Origin: Guillardia theta CCMP2712
Taxonomy: Eukaryota; Cryptophyceae; Pyrenomonadales; Geminigeraceae
Direction: 5' to 3'
Length of the DNA: 64,000 bases
Assembly: GCF_000315625.1 (NCBI RefSeq)
Contig: NW_005434666.1
Coordinates: forward strand, 854,748 to 918,747
The stretch's first letter is position 1; every line of letters starts with the position of its first letter. Shown here piece after piece: positions 1-11,617 of the stretch. The notes under the pieces were generated by a model that was not told the DNA's origin, did not search any database, and was given only the letters and a program-made list of their open reading frames with translations. Both the position numbers and the translations under genes were made by a program.

Positions 1-5
1 CGATA

Positions 6-215
6 GGAGGAGGTAGTGCTGGGAGGAGCGAGAGAGGAGGAGGTAGTGCTGGGAGGAGCGAGAGAGGAGGAGGTAGTGCTGGGAGGAGCGAGAGAGGAGG
101 AGGTAGTGCTGGGAGGAGCGAGAGAGGAGGAGGTAGTGCTGGGAGGAGCGAGAGAGGAGGAGGTAGTGCTGGGAGGAGCGAGAGAGGAGGAGGTAGTGCT
201 GGGAGGAGCGAGAGG
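6..215. repeat. 30-bp minisatellite, about seven units
   Basis: A 30-bp unit containing the core gaggtagtgctgggaggagc is repeated almost without change about seven times. One plus-strand frame stays open through the array and would encode a ten-residue repeat (LGGAREEEVV). I see no start context or flanking domain that makes it a convincing protein, so I treat it as a DNA minisatellite. Confidence 0.9.
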
Positions 216-1630
216 GGAGGGAGTGCGGGAAGATCGAGGAGCGACGATGAGGCAGAGAGAGGGGAGGAGGCAGAGATGACGGTGGAAGGGGAGGGAGGGA
301 GGGAGCGCAGGAGGAGAGAGGATAAGGATGAGGAGGCTGACTTCTAGCGGCAGGTTGTCAGGATGTCTCGGCTACAGGAGCGCATCCTCGAGAAAGTGCG
401 GGAGGAGCTGATGAATTTGTCCTAGTTGTTCTCCTCATCATGCCCAATAATTCTTCCAGAGGTCCCCCAAACTTCCTCGCGGCCGCCCCTGCCATGTCCT
501 CAGCCTCCTCCTCCTCCTCCTCCTCCTCCTCCTCCTCCTCCTCCTCCTCCTCCTCTCTCACATGTCTGAACTCTCCTGTCCATATCCGCTTCCCCTGCGC
601 ATCAGTCAGCTCCTCTGCGTTATCATCCTCCTCCCTCTCCCTCCTCTCACATAGTGGTCGAAGAGCATCCCTTGCCCGCTCATGGTCCCGTTAGCCCAGG
701 ACCCATTGTAGGCAACCAGGCCATTACGCCAGTAGAGAATCCCTGGTCGATCGTCAGGAGCAGCAGGAGCAGCAGGAGCAGCAGCAGGAGCCAGACCTTG
801 ACCGTGGAACTTGAGGAGAGAGAAGGAGCCCCAGTAGAGGAGGGAGACCGACTGAGGATATCTGCAGAGTGCAATGAGGAGGAGGAGGACAAGGAGGGGG
901 AGGGGGAGGGGGAGGACGAGGACGAGGACGAGGAGGAGGAGGAGGAAACCTCATGATGTCAACGTAAGAGGAGCAGGGCACTTGAGCTCCTTTGCGCGTA
1001 CAGGCGACCTGTGACCTTGCATGAGCGGGGGAGGGGGAGGAGGAGGAGGAGGAGGAGGAGAGAGAGAGAGAGAGAGGAGGAGGAGGAGGAGGAGGAGGAG
1101 GAGGAGGAGGAGGAGGATCGTACGAATCGGTTCATCTGCGATATGAATCGCTTCCTCTCTGCCTTGTGCTGTGACCCCCAGCCGTCGGGCAGGGAGGCGA
1201 CGGCAAGAACTCCCGTGCCTTTGACAAGAGGGACCTCCGTGACGAGCCCAGAACGATGCGCAATGCTGGAGCACAAACTCAGTTGGTTGCCTCGTTTTCT
1301 CCTCTCCTCTCCTCCTCTCCTCCCTTCTCCTCCCTCTCTCCTCTCCTCCCCATTCTCCTCTCTTGCTCGTCTCCTTACCCTGTGCTGTCTTTTCATTGCT
1401 ACAACCCTCCTCCTCCCTCTCCTCTCCTCGTTCACCCACCGGAGCAGCCGGAGGACGTCGACGAGGACGCGGCGGACAGCAGGTGATTGGTAGAGGTCGA
1501 CCGGCAGGGCCTGCCGAAGAGACTTGAGGCGATTGACTCGTTTGTCCTGCCCGGGAGTCTCATCGTCGTTGAAAGACCTGAAAACATCTCAGGTCATGCG
1601 ATGTGAAAGTCGTCGTCGTCATCATCATCA

Positions 1631-1662
<32 letters not shown>

Positions 1663-2200
1663 GTCATCGTCATCATCACAATCCCCATCGTCTCCGATCT
1701 CAACGAATGATTCAACTCCCTTCACTGCCTCCTCTTGTTCTCATTCACCATACAATCACATTTTGACCTGCTCTCTTGCATTCGTTGAATGTACAAGGTG
1801 GTTGCTAGGCTGACAGGCAGGCGAAGTAGACTGCAGAGGAGGAGAAAGTATGTCAGAAACAGCCGGCACGGGATACGGCGAGTGGAGGAAGGGAGAGGAG
1901 GAGAGACTATTGCTGGCGGAGTTGTAGGGAGGAGGAAGAGGAGTATGCGGAATAGGGTAGGAGAGAGAGGGAGTGGAGGGAGGGAGGGAGGGAGGAAGGG
2001 GAGAGAGAGAGGGAGGATTCACCTTGGTGTGTTGGGGATGGAGGGCAAAGGCATCACAGGTACTTTCTTTCTCCACATGAGTGGATTTCTTGGGTTGTCA
2101 GTGACTTTCGTCCGGGAGGCGATGGGGAGGGGATGGCTCATGGTGGGGAAAGAAGAAGTGACCTATTACATATCACTTCATACACAGACACTGAAACTCT
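216..2200. other. Low-complexity region without a resolvable gene
   Basis: This stretch is dominated by simple repeats: (TCC)n at about 507-555, AGCAGG at 759-790, (GAG)n/(GGGGGA)n at 876-950, (GGA)n and GA runs at 1025-1115, (CATCGT)n at 1612-1680 and GGGA runs near 1975-2010. Some short plus-strand segments look protein-like, for instance about 1496-1594 and 654-870, but I could not join them by plausible introns into a gene. A degenerate or multi-exon gene may be hidden here. Confidence 0.5.
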
Positions 2201-2355
2201 CTTTCCCTGTCTTACTCCTTGTTGACATCTCTCCCCCTATCTCTCTCCTCCCCCCATGCGCCCCCGCACTCTTCTGTTCTCCCTGCCCCCCTGCCCCGGC
2301 TCTCCCTCGCTCCCTCGCTCGCACCCTCGCACCCTCGCACCCTCGTTACTCTCAC

Positions 2356-2914
2356 CTCTGGAGCCGTCTTCTCCATCTTCAACCATCTCACGGCATCGTT
2401 GTGCGAGGTGTCCACGTTGTCGATTTGCACACACGCTGAACAAACGTCAGCATCTCCTCAGCCGACATGCCGGCAGACCTTCTAGCGCGACATGCAGCCT
2501 GGCGTTTGAGTGCAGGTAGGCAGTGACAAGGAGGACGAGGAGGATAATTGCAGCCACTATGATCCAGATCGCAGCTCGCTTCATCCAGCTATCCCTTCCC
2601 AGCACATTCTTCAATCTCTGCAGAGGAATGGCGTCGTAGTCCTGATCCTCGAGCGTCGTCACGCGGAAGACTCGCTGCCTCGAGAGAGGCGACGAGATGC
2701 TCTCCTGCCCGCCTTCCTTCATCGCATGATCCGACAGCTCAGTGCCATAGCTGGGAACACGACCTCCTCCTCCAGCTCCTCCTCCCCCACCTCCTCCAGC
2801 TCCTCCTCCCTGTCTCTCGTCGAACGTGGGAAGCAGACCGTTCATTGTCGTCGTCGCCCTGCTGATATAACTCCAGCCCTGAACATCTGCAGTGCTGCCG
2901 TCAGAGGTAGACAT
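2356..2914 (-). CDS. Single-pass membrane protein, 3' end unresolved
   Basis: I do not recognise a family. Exon 1 (2914-2479) opens with MSTSDGST; an upstream in-frame ATG at 2932 is the alternative start. It holds a Gly-rich stretch near residues 36-52, an acidic/basic segment, and one strong hydrophobic helix at about residues 114-136 preceded by MKR. This fits one membrane span with the long N-terminal part on one side. A GT-AG intron (2478-2436) joins in phase 1 to exon 2 (2435-2356), which continues the frame and ends at a good GTGAGA donor. The last exon probably lies below 2240 but I could not fix it. No Cys-rich or catalytic motif is visible. Confidence 0.55.
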
Positions 2915-2929
2915 ACAAACAAGTAAAAA

Positions 2930-3300
2930 CACGTTTCTTGACCGCTTCAGTTATATGAAACCTCCACTAACACATCTAATACAATCGTGTGCTTCTGCTT
3001 ATGCTGCACTGCTCTCTCTCTCTCCACACACATAATCCCATCCTATTCTGTCTGCCATGTCTGCCATGTCTGCCATGTCTGCCATGTCTGCCATGTCAGC
3101 TTCCTTGCCCCCTCGCCTCCCGCCATCGTGAGGCCCGGATCGGATCGGATCGGTATGATGACGCAAATGAAAAGCTGAGGCGGGGGGGGGCAAGAGACCC
3201 AAAAAAAACGAAAAAAGAAGAAAAAAGAAGAAAAAAACAACGTTGTAACGGTGAATAACTGTAGCCGAAGGGGCACGCCATGCAGGAGAGATGGGCAGGG
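2930..3300. repeat. 9-bp tandem repeat and A/G-rich intergenic DNA
   Basis: Between the membrane-protein gene and the next plus-strand gene lies a 9-bp repeat (tgtctgcca) of about five to six units at 3050-3100. It is followed by a purine tract with G8 and several A6-A7 runs at 3181-3240. No gene is seen. Confidence 0.8.
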
Positions 3301-3362
3301 AAGTGAGCGGAGCGACTTGGCTGCTGGCAGGAGGAGGGAGGGAGGAGAGAAGAGGCATCGCC

Positions 3363-4648
3363 ATGTCCTCTCTAGCGACAGCGGGAAGGGCCTTGACCTC
3401 ACTCGCATGCCTCTCTCTCGTCCTCCTCCTGGTTCTCCACAAGCCTGGGGACCGGAGTCTGTTGCAGACTGGTTGGAGGACGAGCAGAGGGTGGGAGAGG
3501 CAGCAGGGTCTCAGGCAGTTTGTCTCCTCTGCTAGAAGGGCTGGACGTCATGCTGCATCTTTCCGTCAACTTCACGCTCAAACACCAGTGGAATTGTTCT
3601 CAGCGTGGGCTGACAAGTGGCGTTCGGAGCATCCGGAAGGCAATCTGGAGGAGGTAAGATTGTACAAGGAGCTGTATGAATGTCGACGATGCATCTTCTT
3701 ACATGGCATGTAGGAGAAGGCGGCTTGGAGTGAGCACGAGAAGAATGTCGAGGAGATGAGAGCATGGGAAGCACGGCAAGTGAAGGAGCTAGAGGGATCG
3801 AATGTAGCCGATGATTGCGTGTATGATACCTTCTGGTTCCAAGGCTCGATCGATCCGAGCCGCAAGCCATGCAGGAAGCTCCCTCCTCCTCAGATGTCTG
3901 ATGCTCCGAACCCAGCGGTCAATGCTGTAGAGTATGTCGCTCGTGTCCCACAGACCGTCCTCTCCCCGCCAGAAGGACCCCCAGACTTCAACGGACAAGA
4001 CGCGATGATCGCCTCTCACCCGCCACTTGGATGGGCCCCGACGGATCTGGAGGAGAAGAACGCTGAGTCACGGGGAAGCTTCAGCGTGAGGATGGCTCGA
4101 ACAGGAGCGGACGACGAGGGCGATATCAATCTTGCCATCTACGGGCCAAACACGCCATACCGCTGCTCCCTCAGGGGTTACCGCATGCTCTCTGCAGACT
4201 TCCAGGGGAACTCGGTGTACACAGGATTCAGCCAAGAGTTTGATGCGGGAGGAGGGACGCGAGAGCTGCAGACAGGTTTCATCTCCCCTGGGGCTGCCAA
4301 CGAGTACGACGTGCTAACTTGCAGAGACGAGGTACCCTTGGCTTCTCATTCTCTCCTCCTGTCCTCCTCCCTTATCCTCCTCCTCTCCTCTCCTCGTCGA
4401 CTTCTCTTGTCCTCACCACCTTCCAGGCTACCGGAGAGGTTCAGTACTTCCGCATCAACTGGGGTACAAGGGGGTACGCAGACCTTCAGGCTGGAGGAGC
4501 CCCGGGGGTCCTGGGGCCTCATTTTGGCCAGAACACCGACTCAGTGACGTTCGACATGGACAGGCCGCGGGAGGAGGACGAGGAGGCGATGGACAAGTAC
4601 TATGACCTCAATTATGATCCCAGGACGGATGATAAGCCGTTCTACTGA
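3363..4648 (+). CDS. Secretory or plastid-type protein of unknown function
   Basis: Three exons join in frame: 3363-3653, 3714-4331 and 4427-4648. All introns are phase 0, 60 and 95 bp long, with GT/AG ends; the second is pyrimidine-rich. The predicted protein is about 376 residues. The N terminus has a hydrophobic core (residues about 12-25, LTSLACLSLVLLLVL) after a basic-polar start, a classical signal peptide. An Arg/Ser-rich, acid-poor stretch follows, as in bipartite plastid presequences, though no Phe is obvious at the cleavage point. The mature part has no motif I recognise. It is rich in Gly, Asp and aromatic residues, with a C-terminal acidic tail ending KPFY. An in-frame ATG at 3291 could extend it. 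It converges on the LRR gene with 46 bp between stops. Confidence 0.75.
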
Positions 4649-4694
4649 TGAGTGAAGGAAACCTTTCTCAGCTTGTGATGGGAGACGTGGTAGT

Positions 4695-7315
4695 TCACTC
4701 CTCCGCCTCCTGCGGTGGGGCAGGTGGAGGATTCAAGTCGAGCTGACACTCGATGTGAACGTTGTGGTGATGCTGCCTGCCTCCCCCATAAGCCTCCTGC
4801 GTTCCTGCATTGCCCGTAAGCTCCCCCCCTCCTTCGCTCTTGGGGCCACCTTGACGGCCCGAGGACGCTTTGGGCTCTTCCTTCGCCTTCTCCTTTTTCT
4901 TCTCCTTCTCCTTGTTCTCCTTCTTCTTCTCAGCTCTTTTCATGTTGGCAATCGCTCGTTCCGTGTCCCTGCCCGACTCGTCAGAGTCCTCGACCGCTAC
5001 CATCTCACCCCCACTTGTCATCTATGGGCCTGATGGTGTCAAAGTGTTCGTCCGTCATCGTCATGCTCGCCTTCACCTGCAAGTTTGTTCACTCCTCCTT
5101 CCATAACCATCATCTCCCCAGCCATTGATCGCCCGCTCCTCCTGCTTCAATCACCTTGAGCGTTGACGACTTCGTTACTAGATCTTCAGTCGCAATCGTG
5201 CTCGTCGCTATCCTCCTAGTGACAAACTGCGGGGGGGGAGGTTCTCTGCCCTCCTCGTCCTCCTTGCCCTCTTGCTCTTGCTCTCCTTCCTCCCCCTCAT
5301 CCTTTGGAGGTGGCGGGGGCACGTAGACTTGCTTCTTCATGTAGAGGTCCACCACGAGGCCCTCAAAGCTGTAAAGAAAGAAGTTAAGGTGGACGAGAGG
5401 CCAAAAACAAGGAAGGGGAGGGAGGGAGGGAGGGAGGGAGGGAGGGAGGGAGGGAGGGAGGAAGGGAGGGAGGGAAGAGGGAGGGAGGGAAGAAGAGAAC
5501 ATGCGAGGATAGCGAATGGGGAAGGAAAGGAGGACTTATTGAGATCGAAGGACACGCGGAGGTAGAGGCTCTTACCGCATCCAATTCAAGACTTGGAAGG
5601 AGGAGGATAGCTCGATCCTCTGGCTGAACTCAAAATTCATCGCGGAGTCGCCTTCTCCTTCCTCCCACAAAATCTCGCGGGTGCGAAGGGGCAGGGAGGA
5701 GGGGAAGGGAATTTCGACGAAGAAACTAGGAGGGTGCTCCTACATGATCAGAATCCGTCAGGTGAACCTGGTCCGTCGGACTGTCACCTGGTAGAAGACC
5801 TGCTCGGGGGAGACCTCTGCCTCCTCCCCTTCCTCTCCTCCTCCTTCAGGCTTGTCAGGAAGGGAAGGTGTTGGATTCTCAAGCCCCTCGATCCTCCCGA
5901 TGGTCAGAGCCAGACTGAACTGCAGAGATTCAAGGTTCAGAGTCGAAGGAGGAGGGACGAAGGTCACCTTGTCGTCAGTGTCCCCGTCATCTGCATCCTT
6001 GTGCTGCTTGCTTGCTGTGTCCTCTTTCCTCTCCAGCGCTTCCTGGGTGGGACTGAACGACTACAACCAGCACGCAAACAGCCTTACCTGTCCCTCCGTT
6101 TCCTCCTGCCCCTCCGCTTCCTCCCGCCCCTCCTCGACCAGCGCATTCTTGTTTTCCCTCTCGTTCTCCAGGACGGTGCTATCATCCAGCTCGGAGAGAA
6201 GAGGAAGCTTCGCCAGGACCCGCTGCCGGTAGTTGGGGAGGAGGACGATCGGGTTTCCCAGCAGCCGGAGCTTGGACAGTCGGGTGAGCTGCTGCAGCGG
6301 CTGGAGCTGGAGGAGAGTGAGGAAGGGACAAGTCGATGGGAATGATGCGAAGTAGAAGCAGGGACGGACCTGACTGATGGTTGCGATACGATTGGAGGAG
6401 AGGTCGAGGGATGTGAGAAACTGCATGTTCTGCGCATGCGGGCCCAGCTCCTCCAGATTGTTGATCATGTTTCCTCCAAGTCCTGATATCAGAGGTCAAA
6501 CTCCAAGAGGGAGGAAGACTTTGATGTCAGGAATGGCGCAAAACAAGAGGGAGCGATCTTGGAATCAATGAAAGTCCAGCCAGCAGGGAGAGCTTGCGGG
6601 TCGCGAGGGGGAGGAGGAAGGTGAGAGCTACGACAACATGCTATGAAGGAGGGGCAGGGAGGCAGAGTGATGAAAAGCCTAGAGAACTAGTGGGACCTAT
6701 GTGCCGGAAGTTGAATGCCTGGAACTTGGGCCAGGAGCTGATGGAGTTGCAGTGAGCGTTGAGAGAGACGAGGGAGGGAGGGAGGTGAGCAATTCTTGTC
6801 AGCTTCTGTCCAGTCACTGACAGCTCCTTCAGCTGCTCCATCTCTCGCGCAAACGTCTCGTCCAGCTCCGTCAGGCTGTACGACACCTTCATCTTCTTCA
6901 TTGTCAGGAGGCTCAGGTCAAGAGTCTCGAACTGCTTGCAGATGAATCCTCTGCCGTAGTTCTTCGCATCCCCGCCCTCCTGCCTGGCCTTCTTCCCTCG
7001 CTCGATCTTGTCCTTCAGCCCTTTCGCCTGGGGGCTAAACAGGAAGTCGACGCCAGGGTCATGCAGCACACGATCATGTAGTCGAGGCGAGATCTCTGCC
7101 TGACCGATGGTATCGAGGTCGCTCTCTGCAGCCTCTGGAGTCAGCGAGTAGTCGCTTGCTAGCCGTCCTGTCATCCCTGACACCGTCTTGAATCGTTCCC
7201 ATGCCTCCTCCTTAGCCTTGTAGGACTTGGTGAACGAGGATGGTCCCGTTGCTGCCTGGATGTTGAGCTTCTCTGCCAGCAGACGCCAGAAGAGCTGACT
7301 TGCTGTGACTTCCAT
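4695..7315 (-). CDS. Leucine-rich-repeat protein with acidic and Lys/Glu-rich tail
   Basis: A multi-exon gene read from ATG 7315 to a stop at 4695. Exon 1 carries an alpha-helical N-terminal region and then LRR-like units. The phase-1 intron joins to further LRRs (LTSLDLSSNRIATIS; LSKLRLLGNP) capped by a YRQRVLAKLPLL segment typical of an LRRcap. Later exons are joined in phase 0 at GTAAGG, GTGACA and GTAAGA donors. They encode a beta-rich segment, a Pro/Glu-rich part and a charged Lys/Glu coiled-coil-like tail. The layout resembles LRR proteins of cilia and flagella (LRRC43-like), but I assign only the LRR fold. One intron (about 5410-5490) contains a (GGGA)n array. The C-terminal exon join (about 5153 to 5020) is the least certain. 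Confidence 0.75.
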
Positions 7316-8697
7316 GGCGATGCAGAGCTCTATGGATTCAAGGGCAGGGACGCTGCAGGCATGCGCTGCAAGCGACTGGGAAAATAACAAGGATGAAGGA
7401 GAGGGAGAAGCTGGGTGGGGATTTGGATCAGGAGGACAGAGACTGCAGTGATGCACGGGACAAGGTGGGTGACAGGAGGAGGAGATCGACGAGGGCAGAG
7501 ACGAGGAGGTCAGGAGGAAGGAGGAGGGGGGCGACTCTGTTCAAGATGTTGGGAGCATGGGAGGAGGAGCAGTAATGTATCGCACCAACGCTTTTCAAAA
7601 CTTTGAGCGTCCAAACTTTATCCATTGAAACTTTGTAAAGTTGAGTTCCTAACGTTAAAAGAGTTTACTTATCTGATTTTTAACTTAACTTAGAGTAAAC
7701 AATCACGGTAGCGCGGCGTACGGCCCGAGTGAGTGCCGGATCGGCGCCAGGCCCCGGCTCGGTCAGTCACCGGGGGGTCACGTGCCTGACTTTTAACTTA
7801 ACTTTGAGTAAAGTTTAGACGACTGGCAGTTTTTTTTTCCCGGAGTCCTCCGGGGTGACCGTAGGTGACTGGCCGGAGCTACGGAACGGATCAGCTTTTA
7901 AAAACATATATGTAATCCGGTATCGTTTGTTCCAGCTTGAGTATTAGAAATGAGGTAGGAAATTATATGTTTGGTAGTAGACAAGTTGTAAGTGATTGGT
8001 AGTAAATTCACAGTGTTTGTTCATAAATGGTACAATTATAAACCCTCTTGAATGTTGGTACTGAAAGTCCCGTCGACCAAGAATAGTCGGGGTTTCTTTA
8101 CTACAGCGAGTCATGTGGTGTCATGGGGTCCGTGAATCCCTGGTCAGCGCTCATGATACCTGGGGAGACCTTGTTAAGACACCCCTGTATCCACCCCCCA
8201 TGAGACCCCAAGTTTCGGGGTAGGAAGGAGGCTGTAGGATTTAGAGCCAGAAGGACGGGTAGTACGCCAAATTTTTTTCTGTCCACGGAAAGTGAGGGGT
8301 ATATTGTAGGAAAATGTAGGGGTATATTTCATGACTGCATCATTGTCGGGGGTTGTCAGACAGGTACAGTCACCGTGACCTAAACCTGGAGGAGCAATCC
8401 CACGTTACCATGTTTGGAATCCTCTCCAAACTGAAACTCTTCGAGTAAACGTTTGTCAGCAGTCATGTTATAAGGCAGCATATTTGCTCTCGTCACGTTG
8501 TAACACCAACCGACCTGTTACCTAATCACGTTACCTTTCCGCACCTCTCTATTTCAAAGGATTTGCCTCGGCACGAGGAACATCAAACACTCTCATCCTC
8601 TATCATCCCACTTCCCCGTCTCAGTCGAAGCTCTCCCCTTCCTCCTCGCCAACTTCCTTCTCCTCCTAATCTCTGATCTTTCTCCTCCCTCCACACT
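7316..8697. other. Intergenic region with GC-rich island and TTAACTT motifs
   Basis: No gene is seen. At 7700-7880 is a GC-rich patch flanked by two near-identical A/T motifs: taacttaacttagagtaaac at 7681-7700 and taacttaactttgagtaaag at 7794-7813. The remainder (7880-8560) is AT-richer and unremarkable. The LRR gene starts about 370 bp to the left on the minus strand, so the island may belong to its 5' region. Confidence 0.6.
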
Positions 8698-9816
8698 ATG
8701 GCCATTTCTGGTACTCCCTCGAGAATTCTTTTTGGTTTCTGCCCGCCTGTCTCGCAAACCCCCAGTGCATCCGCGGCACCTTGCACTTCAATTTTCGCTG
8801 GAGAAAGGACTTCACATTGCCACGAGGGACACAAGCTTTCTTCCCTCATTGGAAACGCTGCTGTCAGGCCAGGAACTGCTTGCCCGCTCGATGCTGCGAT
8901 TCGTGTGCTACAGCTCAAGTCTGACCATGAGGAGCTCTGTCTGGCAGCCAACTCGATCGCAAACTTTGCGCTCAGGCCCGAGTTTCAGAGGAAGCTCGCT
9001 ACCTATCCCGCACTGAAGACTCTCGTTGACTGCCTCCTGAGCACAGAAGACGAGTCTGTGAAACGGTTCCTCAGCATGGCGATTGGCAGACTTGCTGCAA
9101 ACCGAGCGCTTGTCTCCAACCTCATCCAAGATCCTGAACTCGTGGACGCGCTTCTTAAGATCGCAGCAGACCATTCCTCAGGCAACTGGAGACAGCCAGC
9201 CCGCACCCTTGCGATCATGGCGGCGAAGGCCCCGGAGGAATTGCAAGGAAAGTTCTGTACCTCGTCGATGCTCGCAATCATCAAGAACCTCCTTGATGTC
9301 GAGCAGACGGAGATTCAAACGGACGCCATCCTTGCTCTTGTTCCCTTCACCAAGACCGCGCAACGTGTCCGTGCTCTCAGTGACGAGGACGTCTGGACTA
9401 AGTTGTTGCCTTGCGCGTCAAACTCGGGAGTCTCCATCCTTGGTCAGCTGGCTGCAAACGTGGTGCAGGCTGCCCTGGACCGCAGTGCTGAAGACGTGGT
9501 TCTGTCTAAGGAAGCGTTCTGCGCTCTCTGCAGCCTCTCACAGAAATGCCGCGAACATTCCTCCTCCCTCAATAGCACAAAGGCAAACATCTACACCACG
9601 GTGATCTGCCGCATCTTTCTCGCCGCAAGGGAGAATGCTGACGTGCAGACTGAGTACGCGTCGGAAGGAGCTGCACGAGAGATTTCACTCTCTGCTAAGC
9701 TCGTTCTCCACGTCGATGTTGAGTGCGAGGAACTCTCTGACGACATATGTGGCAAGACCTTAAGCGCTCGTTGCCTCTCCTCTTTAACAGCCATAGCTGA
9801 GCATTGGCTTCATTAG
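8698..9816 (+). CDS. Intronless ARM/HEAT-like helical protein
   Basis: A single 372-residue open frame with no intron, which is unusual for this window. From residue about 60 onward it is made of amphipathic helix pairs with the Leu/Ala spacing of armadillo or HEAT repeats (for example SIANFALRPEFQRKLATYPA and LSMAIGRLAANRALVSNLIQ). That suggests an alpha-solenoid binding protein. The first 50 residues are Ser/Pro/Cys-rich and could be a targeting or disordered leader. No catalytic motif is seen. The upstream 100 bp is pyrimidine-rich. The frame shows steady codon use throughout. The family is inferred from helix pattern only; an unrelated helical protein is possible. Confidence 0.7.
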   Translation: MAISGTPSRILFGFCPPVSQTPSASAAPCTSIFAGERTSHCHEGHKLSSLIGNAAVRPGTACPLDAAIRVLQLKSDHEELCLAANSIANFALRPEFQRKLATYPALKTLVDCLLSTEDESVKRFLSMAIGRLAANRALVSNLIQDPELVDALLKIAADHSSGNWRQPARTLAIMAAKAPEELQGKFCTSSMLAIIKNLLDVEQTEIQTDAILALVPFTKTAQRVRALSDEDVWTKLLPCASNSGVSILGQLAANVVQAALDRSAEDVVLSKEAFCALCSLSQKCREHSSSLNSTKANIYTTVICRIFLAARENADVQTEYASEGAAREISLSAKLVLHVDVECEELSDDICGKTLSARCLSSLTAIAEHWLH

Positions 9817-11050
9817 CTTTGTACATTTGTTTTTGTAAATACGATGAATGAAACAGATTCGATCTCAAGAATTTCTCATGATTGATCCTCACTGCTTCCA
9901 ATGACTCCCATCGATAATCGATCATATTCACTTCAACTCTCAAGTTTCAAAACTCCTGCACCTTCACCTCTTTCACACCTGCTCTTGTTTCTTGTTGCGT
10001 CAAGTGACAAACTTCAACGCACCGTGTCTCACTCAGCCCGCCTCGCTCACTTATTCAAGTCACTACCCCCATACCCTACCCGAGACTACCCCACCTACCA
10101 ATTTCCTCCACTCGTACCCACCAGTTCATCATCAAGTTCGACATCATACCCTACCACCCTACCTCCTCTGGGTCCTCCTCCTTGTAGCAAGGTATGCTGA
10201 TTACTAGGACTTGGGATACTTCCTATGACCCAGAAGTTGCCCTTCGGGTGATCGTGAAGAGTCAAGTGAGGTAGGTAGGGTAGGGTCATTTCAGACGGGA
10301 TTATTGAGGGTAGGGGTACTCTGATATCACAAATTGACTAGGTAGGGGTACAATCGTGAATTTTTGACATGGGGTGGGTGTCAAAGTGAAGGGTACCCAG
10401 TTTATCTTGTCGGGTAAAGGGAGGAAAAAATGATAGCAATGAAGGGGTACACAGATTTTATTTCATAGTTCATATGGTGGGTACACAAAATCTGAGTTCA
10501 AGAAGTATGGGTGGGTAATGGGGACATTGAGGATTAAGGGGTGGGGGTGCACATGGAACAATTAGAAGTTCGCATCTGGCAGATGAGAGGCTCTGAAAGC
10601 AAAGGGGCGGAGGAGAGCGAAGAGAAGGAGCGGGAGCAAGGATTGGAAAGGAAGGAAGAGGAGGAAGAGGAGGAAGAGGATGAAGGGATTTAGTTCAGTG
10701 AATGGTGAAGAAGCAGAAGGAAGGGGAGAAGGAGAGCAGGGAGGGTGAGCCATCATGACTTGATGGAGCTACAACGAAGGGTTGGTACAGCGAAGAGTAT
10801 GTGAATGGTTGAAGATGTGCTATATGACACTTTTCGAGATATGACCGAACTCCTGGTGATCAAGCAAAGTTAAGGATTGATGAACGGAGGGGAAGATGAG
10901 AAGGGGCTGAAGTTCATCCAAGGACACCTTACCAAAGTAGCTTTCACAGTTGAAGCTGAGCCCAAAGTTCAGAGGAGGGAAACGGAAATGGTAGTTGAGA
11001 CTGCAGAGCACAGGAAGGACAAGCTTCAGTCAGCCTATCACCAATGTTGT
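9817..11050. other. Intergenic; C-to-G switch and GGGGTA-rich tract
   Basis: The plus strand is C-rich at 10050-10170 and becomes strongly G-rich at 10260-10560, with many copies of GGGTA/GGGGTAC-type words. A GGAAGAGGA purine tract follows at 10640-10690. I see no supported gene; open frames here are short and repeat-driven. Confidence 0.6.
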
Positions 11051-11076
11051 GGCAATGCTGACCCGATGCCTGCAGT

Positions 11077-11312
11077 ATGTACTCTGATCTCAAGTGGAAG
11101 CAATTGAAGGACCCGGTGATATTATCCTGTTGATGTTGTGGTGGTTGTCTGACTGGTTTTTTTGTGATCATTCAGAAGGGCCAGCTCTACTACTGGAACA
11201 CCAAGAGCAACAAGACCCAGTGGGAGAAGCCCAAGTGTGTCAAGTCTCACTGCGTAAGTCGAGCATGAGGTGGTGTCCGAGGGCTAATCACAAGGCGCAG
11301 GACTTCCACTAA
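11077..11312 (+). CDS. WW-domain micro-gene or terminal exons
   Basis: Three short exons read in phase 0: 11077-11115, 11176-11253 and 11301-11312. Together they encode MYSDLKWKQLKDP, then KGQLYYWNTKSNKTQWEKP, then a short Cys-containing tail and stop. The spacing of the two Trp, the YYW block, N and the final Pro is that of a WW domain, which binds Pro-rich ligands. The intron cuts the domain just after the first strand. An in-frame stop lies upstream at 11059, so either this is a very small protein of about 42 residues starting at the ATG, or earlier exons exist whose splice acceptor is the CTGCAG at 11070-11075. Gene extent is therefore open. Confidence 0.6.
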
Positions 11313-11617
11313 ATCTAGCGGCTCTCTTGACATGCTTGTAGTACCAAGCACTTATGGAAAGAGGAGTTAGCTTGGATTGTAAATGAAATCTTTCAATCGA
11401 TCCATTCCATGTTGTCGATTCAATGATCGCTCCCCAGATGTTGATATGCTCCAGAACTCTATAGTTCCCTTGGAATAATTGATTGGCATGATCTCCAGCT
11501 CAACATTATGCCAACAGCCTCCGTCTAATATTGAATTACGCTAATCAATCTTCATTCACAATCTACACTCATATTTCACACTAATCTGTTAATGGGACAC
11601 TGCGGATTCCTCCTTGT
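11313..11617. other. AT-rich intergenic, convergent gene ends
   Basis: About 300 bp of AT-rich sequence between the WW-domain exons and the stop of the SPX/RWP-RK gene. I see no open frame or repeat; it probably holds the two 3' UTRs. Confidence 0.5.

Noticed and set aside
6-215. CRISPR array
   Set aside because: Units are directly tandem without unique spacers, and the window is eukaryotic.
1011-1493. Arg/Glu-rich 160-residue protein
   Set aside because: Built on GGA/GAGA repeats; the part after 1130 looks slightly protein-like but I could not support a gene model.
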